64,000 nucleotides of DNA from Amycolatopsis mediterranei (lineage in GTDB: Bacteria; Actinomycetota; Actinomycetes; Mycobacteriales; Pseudonocardiaceae). The notes beneath the pieces are model-generated. The model was not told the DNA's origin, made no database searches, and was given only the letters and a program-made list of their open reading frames with translations. Positions 17,509-26,393 of this stretch are shown here, in pieces. The stretch lies in NCBI RefSeq assembly GCF_026017845.1, contig NZ_CP100416.1:10386081-10450080 (forward strand). Reading direction: 5' to 3'. The position numbers were made by a program, and so were the translations under genes. Numbering within the stretch: position 1 is the stretch's first letter; each line of letters opens with the position of its first letter.

Positions 17509-17527
17509 GACATACCGAGGGTATGTC
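17509..17527. promoter_or_regulatory. Palindrome upstream of the SRPBCC gene
   Basis: GACATACC-GAG-GGTATGTC is a perfect 8-bp inverted repeat with a 3-nt centre, about 20 nt before the SRPBCC start. The position suits a repressor operator; no regulator gene is adjacent. Confidence 0.5.
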
Positions 17528-17694
17528 AGAGACCGGCGTTAGGGAACGGCCTGTGGATGCCGGAAGAGTGATGTGGACGGCCAGGCCCGGAAACGCCGTT
17601 ACGACCGGGGTGACCGGCCCGCGGCGATAGACTGGACCTGGGGACGCCCCCCGGAGAGGGTGGGGGCTGGTGTGGGGTCCCTGGTCGGCCCGGC

Positions 17695-19998
17695 TCAGTT
17701 CTCCCGGCGCAGCATGCGGCTCACGCCGGCCGCCACGGTCGTGGCCAAGATCCAGCCCGAGGCCGTGAAGCCTGCCGCCACCCACTTGTCCGTGTCGTGC
17801 ATGTACCACCTCGACTTGTTGCCGAAGTCCACGATCGGGACCAGCAGGTCCGCCGTATATATCACCGGGTTCCACTGCAGCCCGGTGTCCTGCTGGTTCA
17901 CCACGCAGCGGGGGCCGTCGGCCACGTAGCGGCCCGTGCGGTCGTGCACGCAGTCGTCCGAACCCAGGCCGAACCACAGGCTGCCCAGGACCAGCAGGGT
18001 GAACAGCCAGCCGAGTGCGCGGACCGGGCGATAGCCGTAGCCGACCATCGAGCGCTGGAGCCAGCTCCACAGCCGGACTCCCGGGCCGAAGAACTTGAAG
18101 CCGCGCGCCAGCGCCTCGTACCTGAACTGCTGCTTGCGCAACGCCACCGTCGAGGCGTGCTCTTCGTTTCCCGCCGCGCGGAGCATGTGCGCCAGCTGGT
18201 CGTACGGCCCTGGCCGGTACCCGCGCATCGCGCTGCGCAGCAACTCGATGCGCTCGTCCAGGGCCTTGTCGTCGTCGAGGGGGATGCCCTTCTTGAGCGC
18301 GTCGTACCGGAAGTCCTCCAGCTCGATGCCGTCGGAGGCCGCCCAGAACTGGTTGTTGTCGCTCAGCGTTCCGCAGTGGGCCCTGCGCAGCACGATCCGG
18401 CCCGCCGGCGGGCTGCTCGGGGTCAGGATGAACTCGTCCGAGGCGACGTCGCCCGCGTCGAGGGCCACGCCGAACGGTGGCAGTGAACCGAGCTGGGAAC
18501 CGCGCAGGTCCACGCGCCGGGCGACCTGGGCGCCGTCGAGGTTGACGCCTCCTTCGGCCACGAACGGGCGGCCGTTGTTGTCACGCAGCGTCAGGTCGCG
18601 GCCGACCCGGCCGGTGCGGACGTCGAGGGAATAACTGCTGGTCGCGCGGCGGCCCGGGTCCGTGAGCCGGGTGCCCGCCAGGTTGATGCTGCCGCCGACG
18701 TCCACACCCTGCAGGCGCAGCGTGCCGTGGATCGTGGCGTCGGTGAGCTGGAAGTTGCCCGCGATCTTCGACCGGCGGGCCGAAAACACGTCCCGGCCGG
18801 GGTGGCGGAACATCGAGTTCCAGGCCAGGAAGTTGCCGCCCACTGTCACGTCGGCCAGGCGCAGCTGGCCCGTCGGCACGCGCAGGCTCGTCGCCTCGAT
18901 GTCGCCGCCGATCTCGGTGCCGTCGAGGTGCAGCGCGCGGTCGTAGTACGGCACCGTCTTGCCGCGCTCGACCCGGATCTCGGCGCCGGCCAGCCGCAGC
19001 GAGCCGCCGATCCGGGCGTTCACCATGCGCAGCGTGCCCAGCGCCTGCAGGCCGTCCGACAGCTCGACGTTGCCGTCGACGCGCATCCGGTCGGCGACCA
19101 GCGCCGGCCGGGGGTCGATGTACGGGTCGTTGGACTTCCACGCGTCGACGGCGATCGGCCCGTGCTGGGACACCGTCAGCTTGGCCTCGCGCAGCGAGAT
19201 GTCGCTGTCCACGGTGGCGCTCGGCAGGTACATGATCCCGGTGGCGGAGAACCGCTTGCGCTGGCTGGCCGGCCCGTAGTTGTCGACCTCGCACAGCAGG
19301 CTGCCGCCGATGTGCAGGCCGTTGCCGTTGAGGGCGAAGCCGTCCGGATTGTTGAGCGTGGCGCCCGAAAAATTCACGTTACCGCCGGTCCGCACACCGG
19401 GCAGCCGGACTTCGCCGTTCGCGACCATCCGGTAGGCCAGCAGCGCGCCGGTCAGCACGAGCCGGTCGGCCTGGATCGCCTTGCCGTGCGGGTGGGAGAT
19501 GACGGTGCGGGTAAGCACCATCGAGCCCTCGATCACCGCGTCGGTCAGGTTGACCGCGGCGTTCGGCATGCCGCGTTCACGGTCGTCGCCGCGCTGGACG
19601 GTCGTCTCTTCGATCTCCCGCCGGTCCCCGTCGACCTGCACGACGCTGCGGATCAACCGGACGTCGTTGCGGCTGCGCATGTTCCGGGCCTTGAGCCCGG
19701 GCAGCCAGCACTTGCGGAACACGAGCCCGAGCAGGTTCGCCTCGCGCACGTCCGGCGGCTGCTCGAACCGGCAGCGCTCGAACCGGAACAGGTACTTCAG
19801 GTCCGCGGCGCGGAGGTCCAGCGTCCCGGTGATGTAGGCGTCCTCGACGTAGACGATCGGGGCGTTCGTGGCCTGACGCCGCCAGCGCATGAGGCCCGCG
19901 TTACCGGGTTTCAGCAGTTCGGAGGCCTTGACCTCGTAGCGGCGGTCGGGGATGCCCGCGAAGGGGTCCAGCGGCGGCAGCGCACTTTCGGTCGACAT
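17695..19998 (-). CDS. Large beta-solenoid (pentapeptide-like) membrane protein
   Basis: The 767-residue protein has an irregular repeat of about 20-25 residues through residues 45-560, with patterns such as GTLDLRAADL, GGSINLAGTRL, RRVDLRGSQLG and GGNFLAWNSMF. This is the look of a right-handed beta-helix related to pentapeptide repeats. The C-terminal third has a helical region (about 600-650) and two or three hydrophobic segments (ALGWLFTLLVLGSLWFGLG and ASGWILATTVAAGVS). Relatives in actinomycetes are sometimes named membrane-associated oxidoreductases, but I see no redox motif. Function is unknown; it is probably membrane-anchored with the solenoid in the cytoplasm. Confidence 0.8.
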   Translation of the reverse strand: MSTESALPPLDPFAGIPDRRYEVKASELLKPGNAGLMRWRRQATNAPIVYVEDAYITGTLDLRAADLKYLFRFERCRFEQPPDVREANLLGLVFRKCWLPGLKARNMRSRNDVRLIRSVVQVDGDRREIEETTVQRGDDRERGMPNAAVNLTDAVIEGSMVLTRTVISHPHGKAIQADRLVLTGALLAYRMVANGEVRLPGVRTGGNVNFSGATLNNPDGFALNGNGLHIGGSLLCEVDNYGPASQRKRFSATGIMYLPSATVDSDISLREAKLTVSQHGPIAVDAWKSNDPYIDPRPALVADRMRVDGNVELSDGLQALGTLRMVNARIGGSLRLAGAEIRVERGKTVPYYDRALHLDGTEIGGDIEATSLRVPTGQLRLADVTVGGNFLAWNSMFRHPGRDVFSARRSKIAGNFQLTDATIHGTLRLQGVDVGGSINLAGTRLTDPGRRATSSYSLDVRTGRVGRDLTLRDNNGRPFVAEGGVNLDGAQVARRVDLRGSQLGSLPPFGVALDAGDVASDEFILTPSSPPAGRIVLRRAHCGTLSDNNQFWAASDGIELEDFRYDALKKGIPLDDDKALDERIELLRSAMRGYRPGPYDQLAHMLRAAGNEEHASTVALRKQQFRYEALARGFKFFGPGVRLWSWLQRSMVGYGYRPVRALGWLFTLLVLGSLWFGLGSDDCVHDRTGRYVADGPRCVVNQQDTGLQWNPVIYTADLLVPIVDFGNKSRWYMHDTDKWVAAGFTASGWILATTVAAGVSRMLRREN

Positions 19999-20040
19999 GC
20001 GGACCTCCCCCTCACCCCACCATCAAGGTAGCGAAGAAAC

Positions 20041-20072
20041 GGCGGAAACGGTGCCGGAACACCGTTTCCGCC
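20041..20072 (-). terminator. Hairpin terminator of the amino-acid ABC operon
   Basis: A perfect 13-bp stem (GGCGGAAACGGTG at 20041-20053, loop CCGGAA, arm 20060-20072) lies 10 nt beyond the stop of the ABC ATPase gene. On the minus strand it is followed by GTTTCTTCG, a partial U-tract. Confidence 0.8.
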
Positions 20073-20081
20073 GCAAGATCC

Positions 20082-20855
20082 TCAGGCGTTGGGGTTCAGC
20101 ACCCGGGCGAGGAACGACTTGGTCCGCTCCTCACGCGGGCTCCCGATGACCTGCTCGGGCGGTCCTTCCTCGACGACGACCCCGCCGTCCATGAACAGGA
20201 CCTTGTCCGCCACCTCGCGCGCGAACTGCATCTCGTGCGTGACGACGACCATGGTCATGCCGTCCTTGGCGAGCTGCTTCATCACGCCAAGGACGTCGCC
20301 GACGAGCTCCGGGTCCAGTGCGGACGTCGGCTCGTCGAACAGCATCAGCTTCGGTTCCATCGCCAGCGCCCGCGCGATGGCGACGCGCTGCTGCTGGCCG
20401 CCGGACAGCTGCGCCGGGTAGTTCTTCGCCTTGTCGCCGAGGCCGACGCGGTCCAGCAGTTCCAGCGCGCGCTGACGCACCTTCGCCTTCGGCTCGCGCC
20501 GGACCTGGATCGGCGCCTCCATGACGTTCTCCAGCGCCGTCATGTGCGGGAAGAGGTTGAAGCGCTGGAACACCATGCCGATGTCCTTGCGCTGGAACGC
20601 GACCTCCTTCTCCCGCAGCTCGTGCAGCTTGTCGCCGCGCTGCCGGTAGCCGACCAGCACGCCGTCGACGTAGAGCCGGCCGGCGTCGATCTTCTCGAGG
20701 TGGTTGATGCAGCGCAGCAGCGTCGACTTGCCCGAGCCGGACGGCCCGATCAGGCAGAGCACCTCCCGCTCCTGCACCTCGAGGTCGATGCCCTTGAGGA
20801 CGTCGACGCTGCCGAAGCTCTTGCAGATCTTCTGCGCGGACACCACGGGGGTCAT
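20082..20855 (-). CDS. Polar amino-acid ABC transporter, ATP-binding protein
   Basis: The 257-residue ATPase has Walker A GPSGSGKST, the Q-loop, signature LSGGQQQRVAIARAL, Walker B LMLFDEPTSALDP and the switch His in VVTHEM. It belongs to the GlnQ/HisP group that powers polar amino-acid import. Its ATG overlaps the permease stop (ATGA, 20852-20855), so they are translationally coupled. It is the last gene of the three-gene importer operon. Confidence 0.95.
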   Translation of the reverse strand: MTPVVSAQKICKSFGSVDVLKGIDLEVQEREVLCLIGPSGSGKSTLLRCINHLEKIDAGRLYVDGVLVGYRQRGDKLHELREKEVAFQRKDIGMVFQRFNLFPHMTALENVMEAPIQVRREPKAKVRQRALELLDRVGLGDKAKNYPAQLSGGQQQRVAIARALAMEPKLMLFDEPTSALDPELVGDVLGVMKQLAKDGMTMVVVTHEMQFAREVADKVLFMDGGVVVEEGPPEQVIGSPREERTKSFLARVLNPNA

Positions 20856-21799
20856 GTGACGTTCCCTCCACCCCGGCCGAACACCTTCGACCGCCAGCCG
20901 GTCCGCTGCACCACGTCCCGCGAGGTGCCGCGCGAGAACCGCTTCTCGATCTGGATCTGGATCACCGTCAGCACCGACGTCATGAAGAGGTACCAGAGCG
21001 CGGCGACGATGAGCAGCGGCACCGTCTTCAGGTTCTGCGAATAAATGGTCTGCGCCGCGACCATCAGCTCGAAGTACCCGATCGCCACGACCAGCGACGT
21101 CGTCTTGAGCATGGAGATCGTCTCGTTGCCGGTCGGCGGGATGATCACCCGCATCGCCTGCGGCAGGATGATCCGCCGCAGGGTCCGGGTGCGGCTCATG
21201 CCCAGCGCGCTCGCCGCCTCCAGCTGGCCGGAGTCGACCGACTGGATGCCGCCGCGCACGATTTCCGCCATGTACGCGGCTTCGTTGAGGCCGAGCCCGA
21301 GCAGGGACGCCGTGAACTGCGTGATCAGCAGGTTGGTGTCCCAGCTGACGAACGTCGGCCCGAACGGGATGCCGAGCCCGATCCGCGAGTAGGCCAGGCC
21401 GAGGAAGTTCCAGATGATCAGCTGCGTGATCAGCGGCGTGCCGCGGAACAACCAGATGTAGATCGCCGCCGCGCCCGACGTCAGCGGGTTCGGCGACAGC
21501 CGCATGACGGCGAGCAGGATGCCGCCGACGATCCCGATCAGCATCGAGATCACCGTCAGGATCAGGGTGTTCTGCAGGCCGCGCAGGATCCGGTCGTCGA
21601 AGAGGAAGTCCCCGACGACCGGCCACTGCAGGGCGCTGTTCGTGACCACGCTGCGGACGACGATGAACGCCAGGAACAGGATGATCACCCCGGCCACCCA
21701 GCGCCCGTAGTGGCGCACGGGGACGGCCTTGATGGGTGTGGCGTCGACCGACGCAGCGTCGATCTGCGCCTCGGGGGGAGGCGCTTCGGAGGAACTCAC
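20852..21799 (-). CDS. Polar amino-acid ABC transporter, permease
   Basis: The 315-residue permease has a cytoplasmic N-terminus, about six membrane helices and the EAA loop (EAASALGMSRTRTLRRIILPQA) that contacts the ATPase. It is a HisM/GlnP-type subunit and probably forms a homodimer, since only one permease gene is present. The GTG start at 21799 has GGAG 4-5 nt upstream. It follows the binding-protein gene with a 17-nt gap. Confidence 0.93.
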   Translation of the reverse strand: MSSSEAPPPEAQIDAASVDATPIKAVPVRHYGRWVAGVIILFLAFIVVRSVVTNSALQWPVVGDFLFDDRILRGLQNTLILTVISMLIGIVGGILLAVMRLSPNPLTSGAAAIYIWLFRGTPLITQLIIWNFLGLAYSRIGLGIPFGPTFVSWDTNLLITQFTASLLGLGLNEAAYMAEIVRGGIQSVDSGQLEAASALGMSRTRTLRRIILPQAMRVIIPPTGNETISMLKTTSLVVAIGYFELMVAAQTIYSQNLKTVPLLIVAALWYLFMTSVLTVIQIQIEKRFSRGTSRDVVQRTGWRSKVFGRGGGNVT

Positions 21800-21816
21800 G
21801 AACTCCAGTCCTTCGC

Positions 21817-22749
21817 TCAGGAAGCCGGGTTGATCTCCGACTTGGTGACCGAACCGGCCGCGGACAGACCCCACTTGTCGAGGATCTTCTTGTATGCGCC
21901 GCTGTCGATCAGCTTCTGGACCGCGCCCTGGACGGCCTTGCCGAAGTCACCGCTGTTCTTCCCGAGCACGATGCCGTAGGGGGCGGTGTCGTAGGGCTCG
22001 CCGACGACCTCGAGCGCGCCGTTCGTCTGCTTCACCGCGTAGTCGACGACGGGCGAGTCGGCCAGCTCGGCCTGCACGCGCTTGGCGGTGAGGGCCAGGT
22101 TGACGTCGGTCTGGGCCTGCAGCTGCGTGACGTCGATGGCCGGCTTGCCGGCCCCGGTGCAGGCGGCGTTCTTCTTGTCGAGGTCCTCGACCTGCGTGGT
22201 GCCCTTCTGCACGGCGACCTTCTTGCCGCAGAGGTCGTCGACCTTGATGCCGTCCGGGTTGCCCTTCACCACGCCCAGCGAGGTGCCCGCCTTGTAGTAC
22301 GAGATCATGTCGACCGTCTGCAGCCGCTCGCTCGTGATGCTGAACGACGACATCGCCATCTCGTACTTCTTCGAGCCGATGCCGGGGATGATGCCGTCGA
22401 ACGAAGCGTTCTGGAACTCCATCTGCACGCCGAGCACCTGGCCGATGGCGGTGCCCAGGTCGACGTCGAAGCCGGCCGCCTTGCCGTTGTCCTGGAACTC
22501 GTTCGGCGGGTAGCTCTGGTCCTGCCCGACCAGGATCTTGCCGTCGGCCTTGACGTCGGCGGGGACCATGCCGGCGAGCGCGTCGTCCTTGGCCACCGCG
22601 CCCACGTCACCCGAGCCGGGTGCGGCGGCGGAGCTGCTCGGTTTGACGTCGCCGGCACCGCTCCCGCCCGCTCCGCAGGCCACGGTCAGGCCGACCAGGG
22701 CGAACGCAGGCAGCATTGCGAGCGCCTTGAGTTGGGTTCCTCGGGCCAC
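21817..22749 (-). CDS. Polar amino-acid ABC transporter, substrate-binding lipoprotein
   Basis: The 310-residue protein starts with a lipoprotein signal ending in the lipobox LTVAC, so Cys25 or a near residue should be lipidated. The mature domain is a family-3 solute-binding protein (NEFQDNGKAAGFDVDLGTAIG, then SSFSITSERLQTVDMISYY), as in glutamate- or cystine-type importers. The GTG start at 22749 has GAGGAG 8 nt upstream. It is the first gene of the importer operon. The substrate is not certain. Confidence 0.93.
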   Translation of the reverse strand: MARGTQLKALAMLPAFALVGLTVACGAGGSGAGDVKPSSSAAAPGSGDVGAVAKDDALAGMVPADVKADGKILVGQDQSYPPNEFQDNGKAAGFDVDLGTAIGQVLGVQMEFQNASFDGIIPGIGSKKYEMAMSSFSITSERLQTVDMISYYKAGTSLGVVKGNPDGIKVDDLCGKKVAVQKGTTQVEDLDKKNAACTGAGKPAIDVTQLQAQTDVNLALTAKRVQAELADSPVVDYAVKQTNGALEVVGEPYDTAPYGIVLGKNSGDFGKAVQGAVQKLIDSGAYKKILDKWGLSAAGSVTKSEINPAS

Positions 22750-22897
22750 GTCGTCACTCCTCGTAGTTCTCAGTTCGTGAGAGCACGCATATTGCCACTC
22801 ATCCATACCAAAGCACAGCACCGTCGAGTTACAGCGACGTTTCGCACCGCGCCCATCGCTCCCGGAGTGTCGCGCACGAAGGGGCACGTAGGTCAGG

Positions 22898-24556
22898 ATG
22901 TCGTTCATGAACGCCACCCCGCCGCGGCTGCCCCCGTCCGGTCGACGCGCGCGGAAGGCGGCGACCAGCCGGATCACTCGTCCGGGCGACCGGTTCGAGG
23001 GGTACCTCTCGCCGGACCGGCCGCACGCCGGGGCCTACGACGAGATGTTCGCCGCCGACGGCTCGGTCCGCGGCCCGTACCGGGCGCTGTACGAGTCGAT
23101 CGCGGCGCTCGACGCGCACGACCTGAACTCGCGGACGCTCGCGCTGGACCGGGCGATGGTCGACCAGGGCATCACGTTCTCGCTGTCCGGGCAGGAGCGG
23201 CCGTTCCCGCTGGACCTGGTGCCGCGGGTGATCCAAGCCGCCGAGTGGACGAAGATCGAGCGTGGGGTGGCCCAGCGCGTCCGCGCGCTCGAGGCGTTCC
23301 TCGCCGACATCTACGGCGACCGCCTGATCCTGCGCGAGGGCGTGCTGCCCCGGCGGCTGATCACCTCGTGCGTGCACTTCCAGCGGGAGGCGTTCGGCAT
23401 CAACCCGCCCAACGGCGTGCGCATCCACGTGTCCGGTGTGGACCTGGTGCGGGACGAAGAGGGCACGTTCCGGGTGCTGGAGGACAACCTCCGCAACCCG
23501 TCCGGGGTGTCGTACGTGATGGAGAACCGGCGCACGATGGCGCGGGTCTTCCCAGATCTGTTCGCCCAGCACCGCGTGCGACCGGTCGGCGACTACGCGT
23601 CGCACCTGCTCCGGGCGCTGCGCGCGGCGGCCGCGGCGAACGTCGCCGACCCGACGGTCGTCGTGCTCACCCCCGGCATCCACAACTCGGCGTACTTCGA
23701 GCACTCGCTGCTGGCCCGGCTGATGGGCGTCGAGCTGGTCGAGGGCCGCGACATGTTCTGCCGCGACAACGTCGTCTACCTGCGGACCACCGAGGGCGAG
23801 CGCCAAGTCGACGTGATCTACCGGCGGATCGACGACGAGTTCCTCGATCCCGTGCACTACCGGCCGGATTCCGTGCTCGGCGTCGCCGGCGTCCAGAACG
23901 CGGCCCGTGCGGGCAACGTCGTGATCGCGAACGCGATCGGCAACGGCGTCGGCGATGACAAGCTCGTCTACACCTACGTGCCGGAGATGGTGAAGTACTA
24001 CCTGAACGAAAAGCCGCTGCTGCCCAATGTGGACACGTTCCGGTGCTGGCTGCCGGACGAGTTCGACCACGTGATGGCGCACCTCGACGAGCTGGTCGTG
24101 AAGCCGGTCGACGGCTCCGGCGGCTACGGGATCGTGTTCGGGCCCGAAGCGACGAAGAAGGACCTGGACACGCTGCGGCGCAAGGTGCGCGCGCACCGGC
24201 GCGGCTGGATCGCCCAGCCGGTGGTCCAGCTCTCGACCGTGCCGGCCAAGGTGGACGACCGGCTCGCGCCGCGGCACGTCGACCTGCGGCCGTTCGCCGT
24301 CAACGACGGCAAGGACATCTTCGTGCTGCCCGGCGGCCTGACCCGGGTGGCGCTGCCGGAGGGCAGCCTGGTCGTCAACTCTTCTCAGGGCGGTGGCTCG
24401 AAGGACACGTGGGTGCTGGCGTCCCGGGCGTCGACGGCCGAACGCGAGCTGGAGCAACCCGCGCTCGGCGCGATGTCCACTGTGGATGGACTGGTCACCG
24501 AGCAGGGACCGGAGCTCACGACGTCCCAGCAGCAGCAACAGCAGCAGCAGAGCTGA
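22898..24556 (+). CDS. Circularly permuted ATP-grasp protein (DUF404/DUF407) with poly-Gln tail
   Basis: The 552-residue protein is a circularly permuted ATP-grasp of the type encoded by M. tuberculosis Rv2411c: a DUF404-like N-terminal part (SGQERPFPLDLVPRVI, then NPPNGVRIHVSGVDL), EDNLRNPSGVSYVMENR, and a C-terminal part with VVKPVDGSGGYGIVFG. Such enzymes are predicted to form amide or peptide bonds with ATP. It heads the conserved trio with alpha-E and transglutaminase-like proteins. The extreme C-terminus is eight consecutive glutamines then Ser, encoded by CAG/CAA codons. ATG 22898 has AGGTCAGG upstream; ATG 22907 is an alternative. Confidence 0.9.
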   Translation: MSFMNATPPRLPPSGRRARKAATSRITRPGDRFEGYLSPDRPHAGAYDEMFAADGSVRGPYRALYESIAALDAHDLNSRTLALDRAMVDQGITFSLSGQERPFPLDLVPRVIQAAEWTKIERGVAQRVRALEAFLADIYGDRLILREGVLPRRLITSCVHFQREAFGINPPNGVRIHVSGVDLVRDEEGTFRVLEDNLRNPSGVSYVMENRRTMARVFPDLFAQHRVRPVGDYASHLLRALRAAAAANVADPTVVVLTPGIHNSAYFEHSLLARLMGVELVEGRDMFCRDNVVYLRTTEGERQVDVIYRRIDDEFLDPVHYRPDSVLGVAGVQNAARAGNVVIANAIGNGVGDDKLVYTYVPEMVKYYLNEKPLLPNVDTFRCWLPDEFDHVMAHLDELVVKPVDGSGGYGIVFGPEATKKDLDTLRRKVRAHRRGWIAQPVVQLSTVPAKVDDRLAPRHVDLRPFAVNDGKDIFVLPGGLTRVALPEGSLVVNSSQGGGSKDTWVLASRASTAERELEQPALGAMSTVDGLVTEQGPELTTSQQQQQQQQS

Positions 24557-24606
24557 GTTGAATGATCCCTCAGCGGTAAAGATTACTTCGGGATGTGGAG
24601 GTTCGG

Positions 24607-25554
24607 ATGCTCGCACGCAACGCGGAGTCGCTGTACTGGATCGGCCGGTACGTCGAACGCGCCGACGACACCTCCCGGATCCTCAACGTCTCGGTCCACC
24701 AGCTGCTGGAGGACGCGACCGTCGACCCGGACCACGCGAGCCGCCAGCTCCTGGCCGTACTGGGCATCGACCCCGAGGGCACGGAGTCCCTCGACGTGTG
24801 GAAGCTGACCGAGCTGGTGGCGTACGGGAAGGACAACCCGGCGTCCATCGTCGGTTCGATCAACTCGGCGCGCGAGAACACCCGCGGCGCCCGCGAAGTC
24901 GTCTCGACCGAGCTGTGGGAATGCCTGAACGCGACGTGGAACGCGGTGCCGGACCGGCAGCGGTACGCCCGCCGCGCGGGACCGCACGCGTTCCTGTCGT
25001 TCGTGGAGGAGCGCGCGGCGATGTTCGCCGGGCTCGCCGACTCGACGATGAGCCGGGACGACGGCTGGCTGTTCATGGTGCTGGGCCGGTCGATCGAACG
25101 CGCCGACATGGTGGTCCGGCTGCTGCTGTCCCGGGTCGCGGACCGCGCGTCCTCGCCGGGGTGGATCACCGTGCTGCGCTCGGCCGGCGCGCAGGACACC
25201 TACCTGCGCACGTACCGGGGCGCGCTGGACGCCGGCCGGGTCGTGCAGTTCCTCTTGCGGGACACGCTGTTCCCGCGTTCGGTGTTCCACGCACTGCTCC
25301 AGGCCGAGGAGTGCCTGCAGCGGCTGGACCCGGGCGGCGGCGCGCGCACCAACGAGAAGTCCGAGGCCCTGCGCGAACTCGGCCGGGCGCGCAGCGAGCT
25401 GGAGTTCCTCCGCCCGTCGGAGCTGCTCACCGACCTGCCCCGGCGGCTCGGTGCGTTGCAGACGTCCATCAAGGAGATCGGCGAAGCGGTGTCGATGCAG
25501 TACTTCAGCACGTCGCCGTGGGTGGCGTGGAGCGGCGCGGAGGTTTCGCTGTGA
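24607..25554 (+). CDS. Alpha-E domain protein (DUF403)
   Basis: The 315-residue, mostly helical protein matches the alpha-E family (MLARNAESLYWIGRYVERADDTSR; then MVLGRSIERADMVVRLL). The domain is always found next to circularly permuted ATP-grasp and transglutaminase-like genes, and Iyer, Aravind and colleagues predicted a role in peptide or amide-bond synthesis or tagging. The enzymatic role is untested to my knowledge. ATG 24607 was chosen because GGAGG is 5-6 nt upstream; GTG 24595 is less likely. Its TGA overlaps the start of the next gene. Confidence 0.9.
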   Translation: MLARNAESLYWIGRYVERADDTSRILNVSVHQLLEDATVDPDHASRQLLAVLGIDPEGTESLDVWKLTELVAYGKDNPASIVGSINSARENTRGAREVVSTELWECLNATWNAVPDRQRYARRAGPHAFLSFVEERAAMFAGLADSTMSRDDGWLFMVLGRSIERADMVVRLLLSRVADRASSPGWITVLRSAGAQDTYLRTYRGALDAGRVVQFLLRDTLFPRSVFHALLQAEECLQRLDPGGGARTNEKSEALRELGRARSELEFLRPSELLTDLPRRLGALQTSIKEIGEAVSMQYFSTSPWVAWSGAEVSL

Positions 25555-26393
25555 CGTGGCAGCTGCGGGTAGCGCACCGGACCGGGTACCGGTACGCGAC
25601 ACCGGCGACGCAGTCGTACAACGAAGCCCGGCTGACCCCGCGCTCCGACCGCCGCCAGACGACGGTGGCGACGCGCATCGAAACGGCCCCGGCGACCCGC
25701 GCGTACCGGTACACCGACTACTGGGGCACGGTGGTGACGTCGTTCGACCTCCACGCGCCGCACACGGAGTTCACCGTGCTGGCGACGTCGGTGGTCGAGA
25801 CGGCGGACGAGGCCGAACCGATCCGCACGGCGTCGTGGAAGGACCTGCGCAGCGAGACGGTGATCGACCACCGCACCGAATACCTGACCCCGACCGACTA
25901 CACCCCGCGGGACGTCACGCTGGCACGCGAGGCACGTTCGCTGCGTCGCGGGCTCGACCCGGCGGACGCGGTGCTGGCGATCTGCGAGTGGGTGAACAAG
26001 CAGCTCAAGTACCAGCCGGGCACGACGGGCGTCCACTCGACTGCGACGGACGCCTGGCAGGCCCGCGAGGGCGTGTGCCAGGACTTCGCGCACGTGACAC
26101 TGGTGATGCTGCGCGCGATCGGCGTGCCGGCCCGGTACGTGTCCGGCTACCTGCACACGAAACCGGACGCGAAGCTCGGCGAGGTGGTCGAGGGCGAGTC
26201 CCACGCGTGGGTCGACGTCTGGACCGGCGGGTGGTGGGCGCACGACCCGACGAACGCGATCTCGGTCGGCCCGCGGCACGTGTGGGTCGCCATGGGCCGG
26301 GACTACGCCGATGTGGCGCCGTTGAAGGGCATCTTCACCGGCGGCGGCCAATCCACTTTGGACGTTTCGGTCCAGCTGACCCGGCTCGCTTAG
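25551..26393 (+). CDS. Transglutaminase-like cysteine protease/ligase
   Basis: The 280-residue protein has an N-terminal beta domain (about 1-90) and a transglutaminase-like core with the triad Cys in GVCQDFAH (near 177), His in SHAWVDVW (near 216) and Asp in HDPTN (near 231). In this cluster it is expected to cleave or cross-link peptides made by the ATP-grasp. The GTG start overlaps the alpha-E stop (GTGA, 25551-25554). Its stop overlaps the convergent dehydrogenase-like gene by 4 nt. Confidence 0.92.
   Translation: MTWQLRVAHRTGYRYATPATQSYNEARLTPRSDRRQTTVATRIETAPATRAYRYTDYWGTVVTSFDLHAPHTEFTVLATSVVETADEAEPIRTASWKDLRSETVIDHRTEYLTPTDYTPRDVTLAREARSLRRGLDPADAVLAICEWVNKQLKYQPGTTGVHSTATDAWQAREGVCQDFAHVTLVMLRAIGVPARYVSGYLHTKPDAKLGEVVEGESHAWVDVWTGGWWAHDPTNAISVGPRHVWVAMGRDYADVAPLKGIFTGGGQSTLDVSVQLTRLA

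Noticed and set aside
24526..24556. CAG/CAA tract as a frameshift-prone coding error
   Set aside because: The tract lies at the very end of an intact frame and mixes CAG and CAA codons, so it is read as a real poly-Gln tail, though slippage history is possible.
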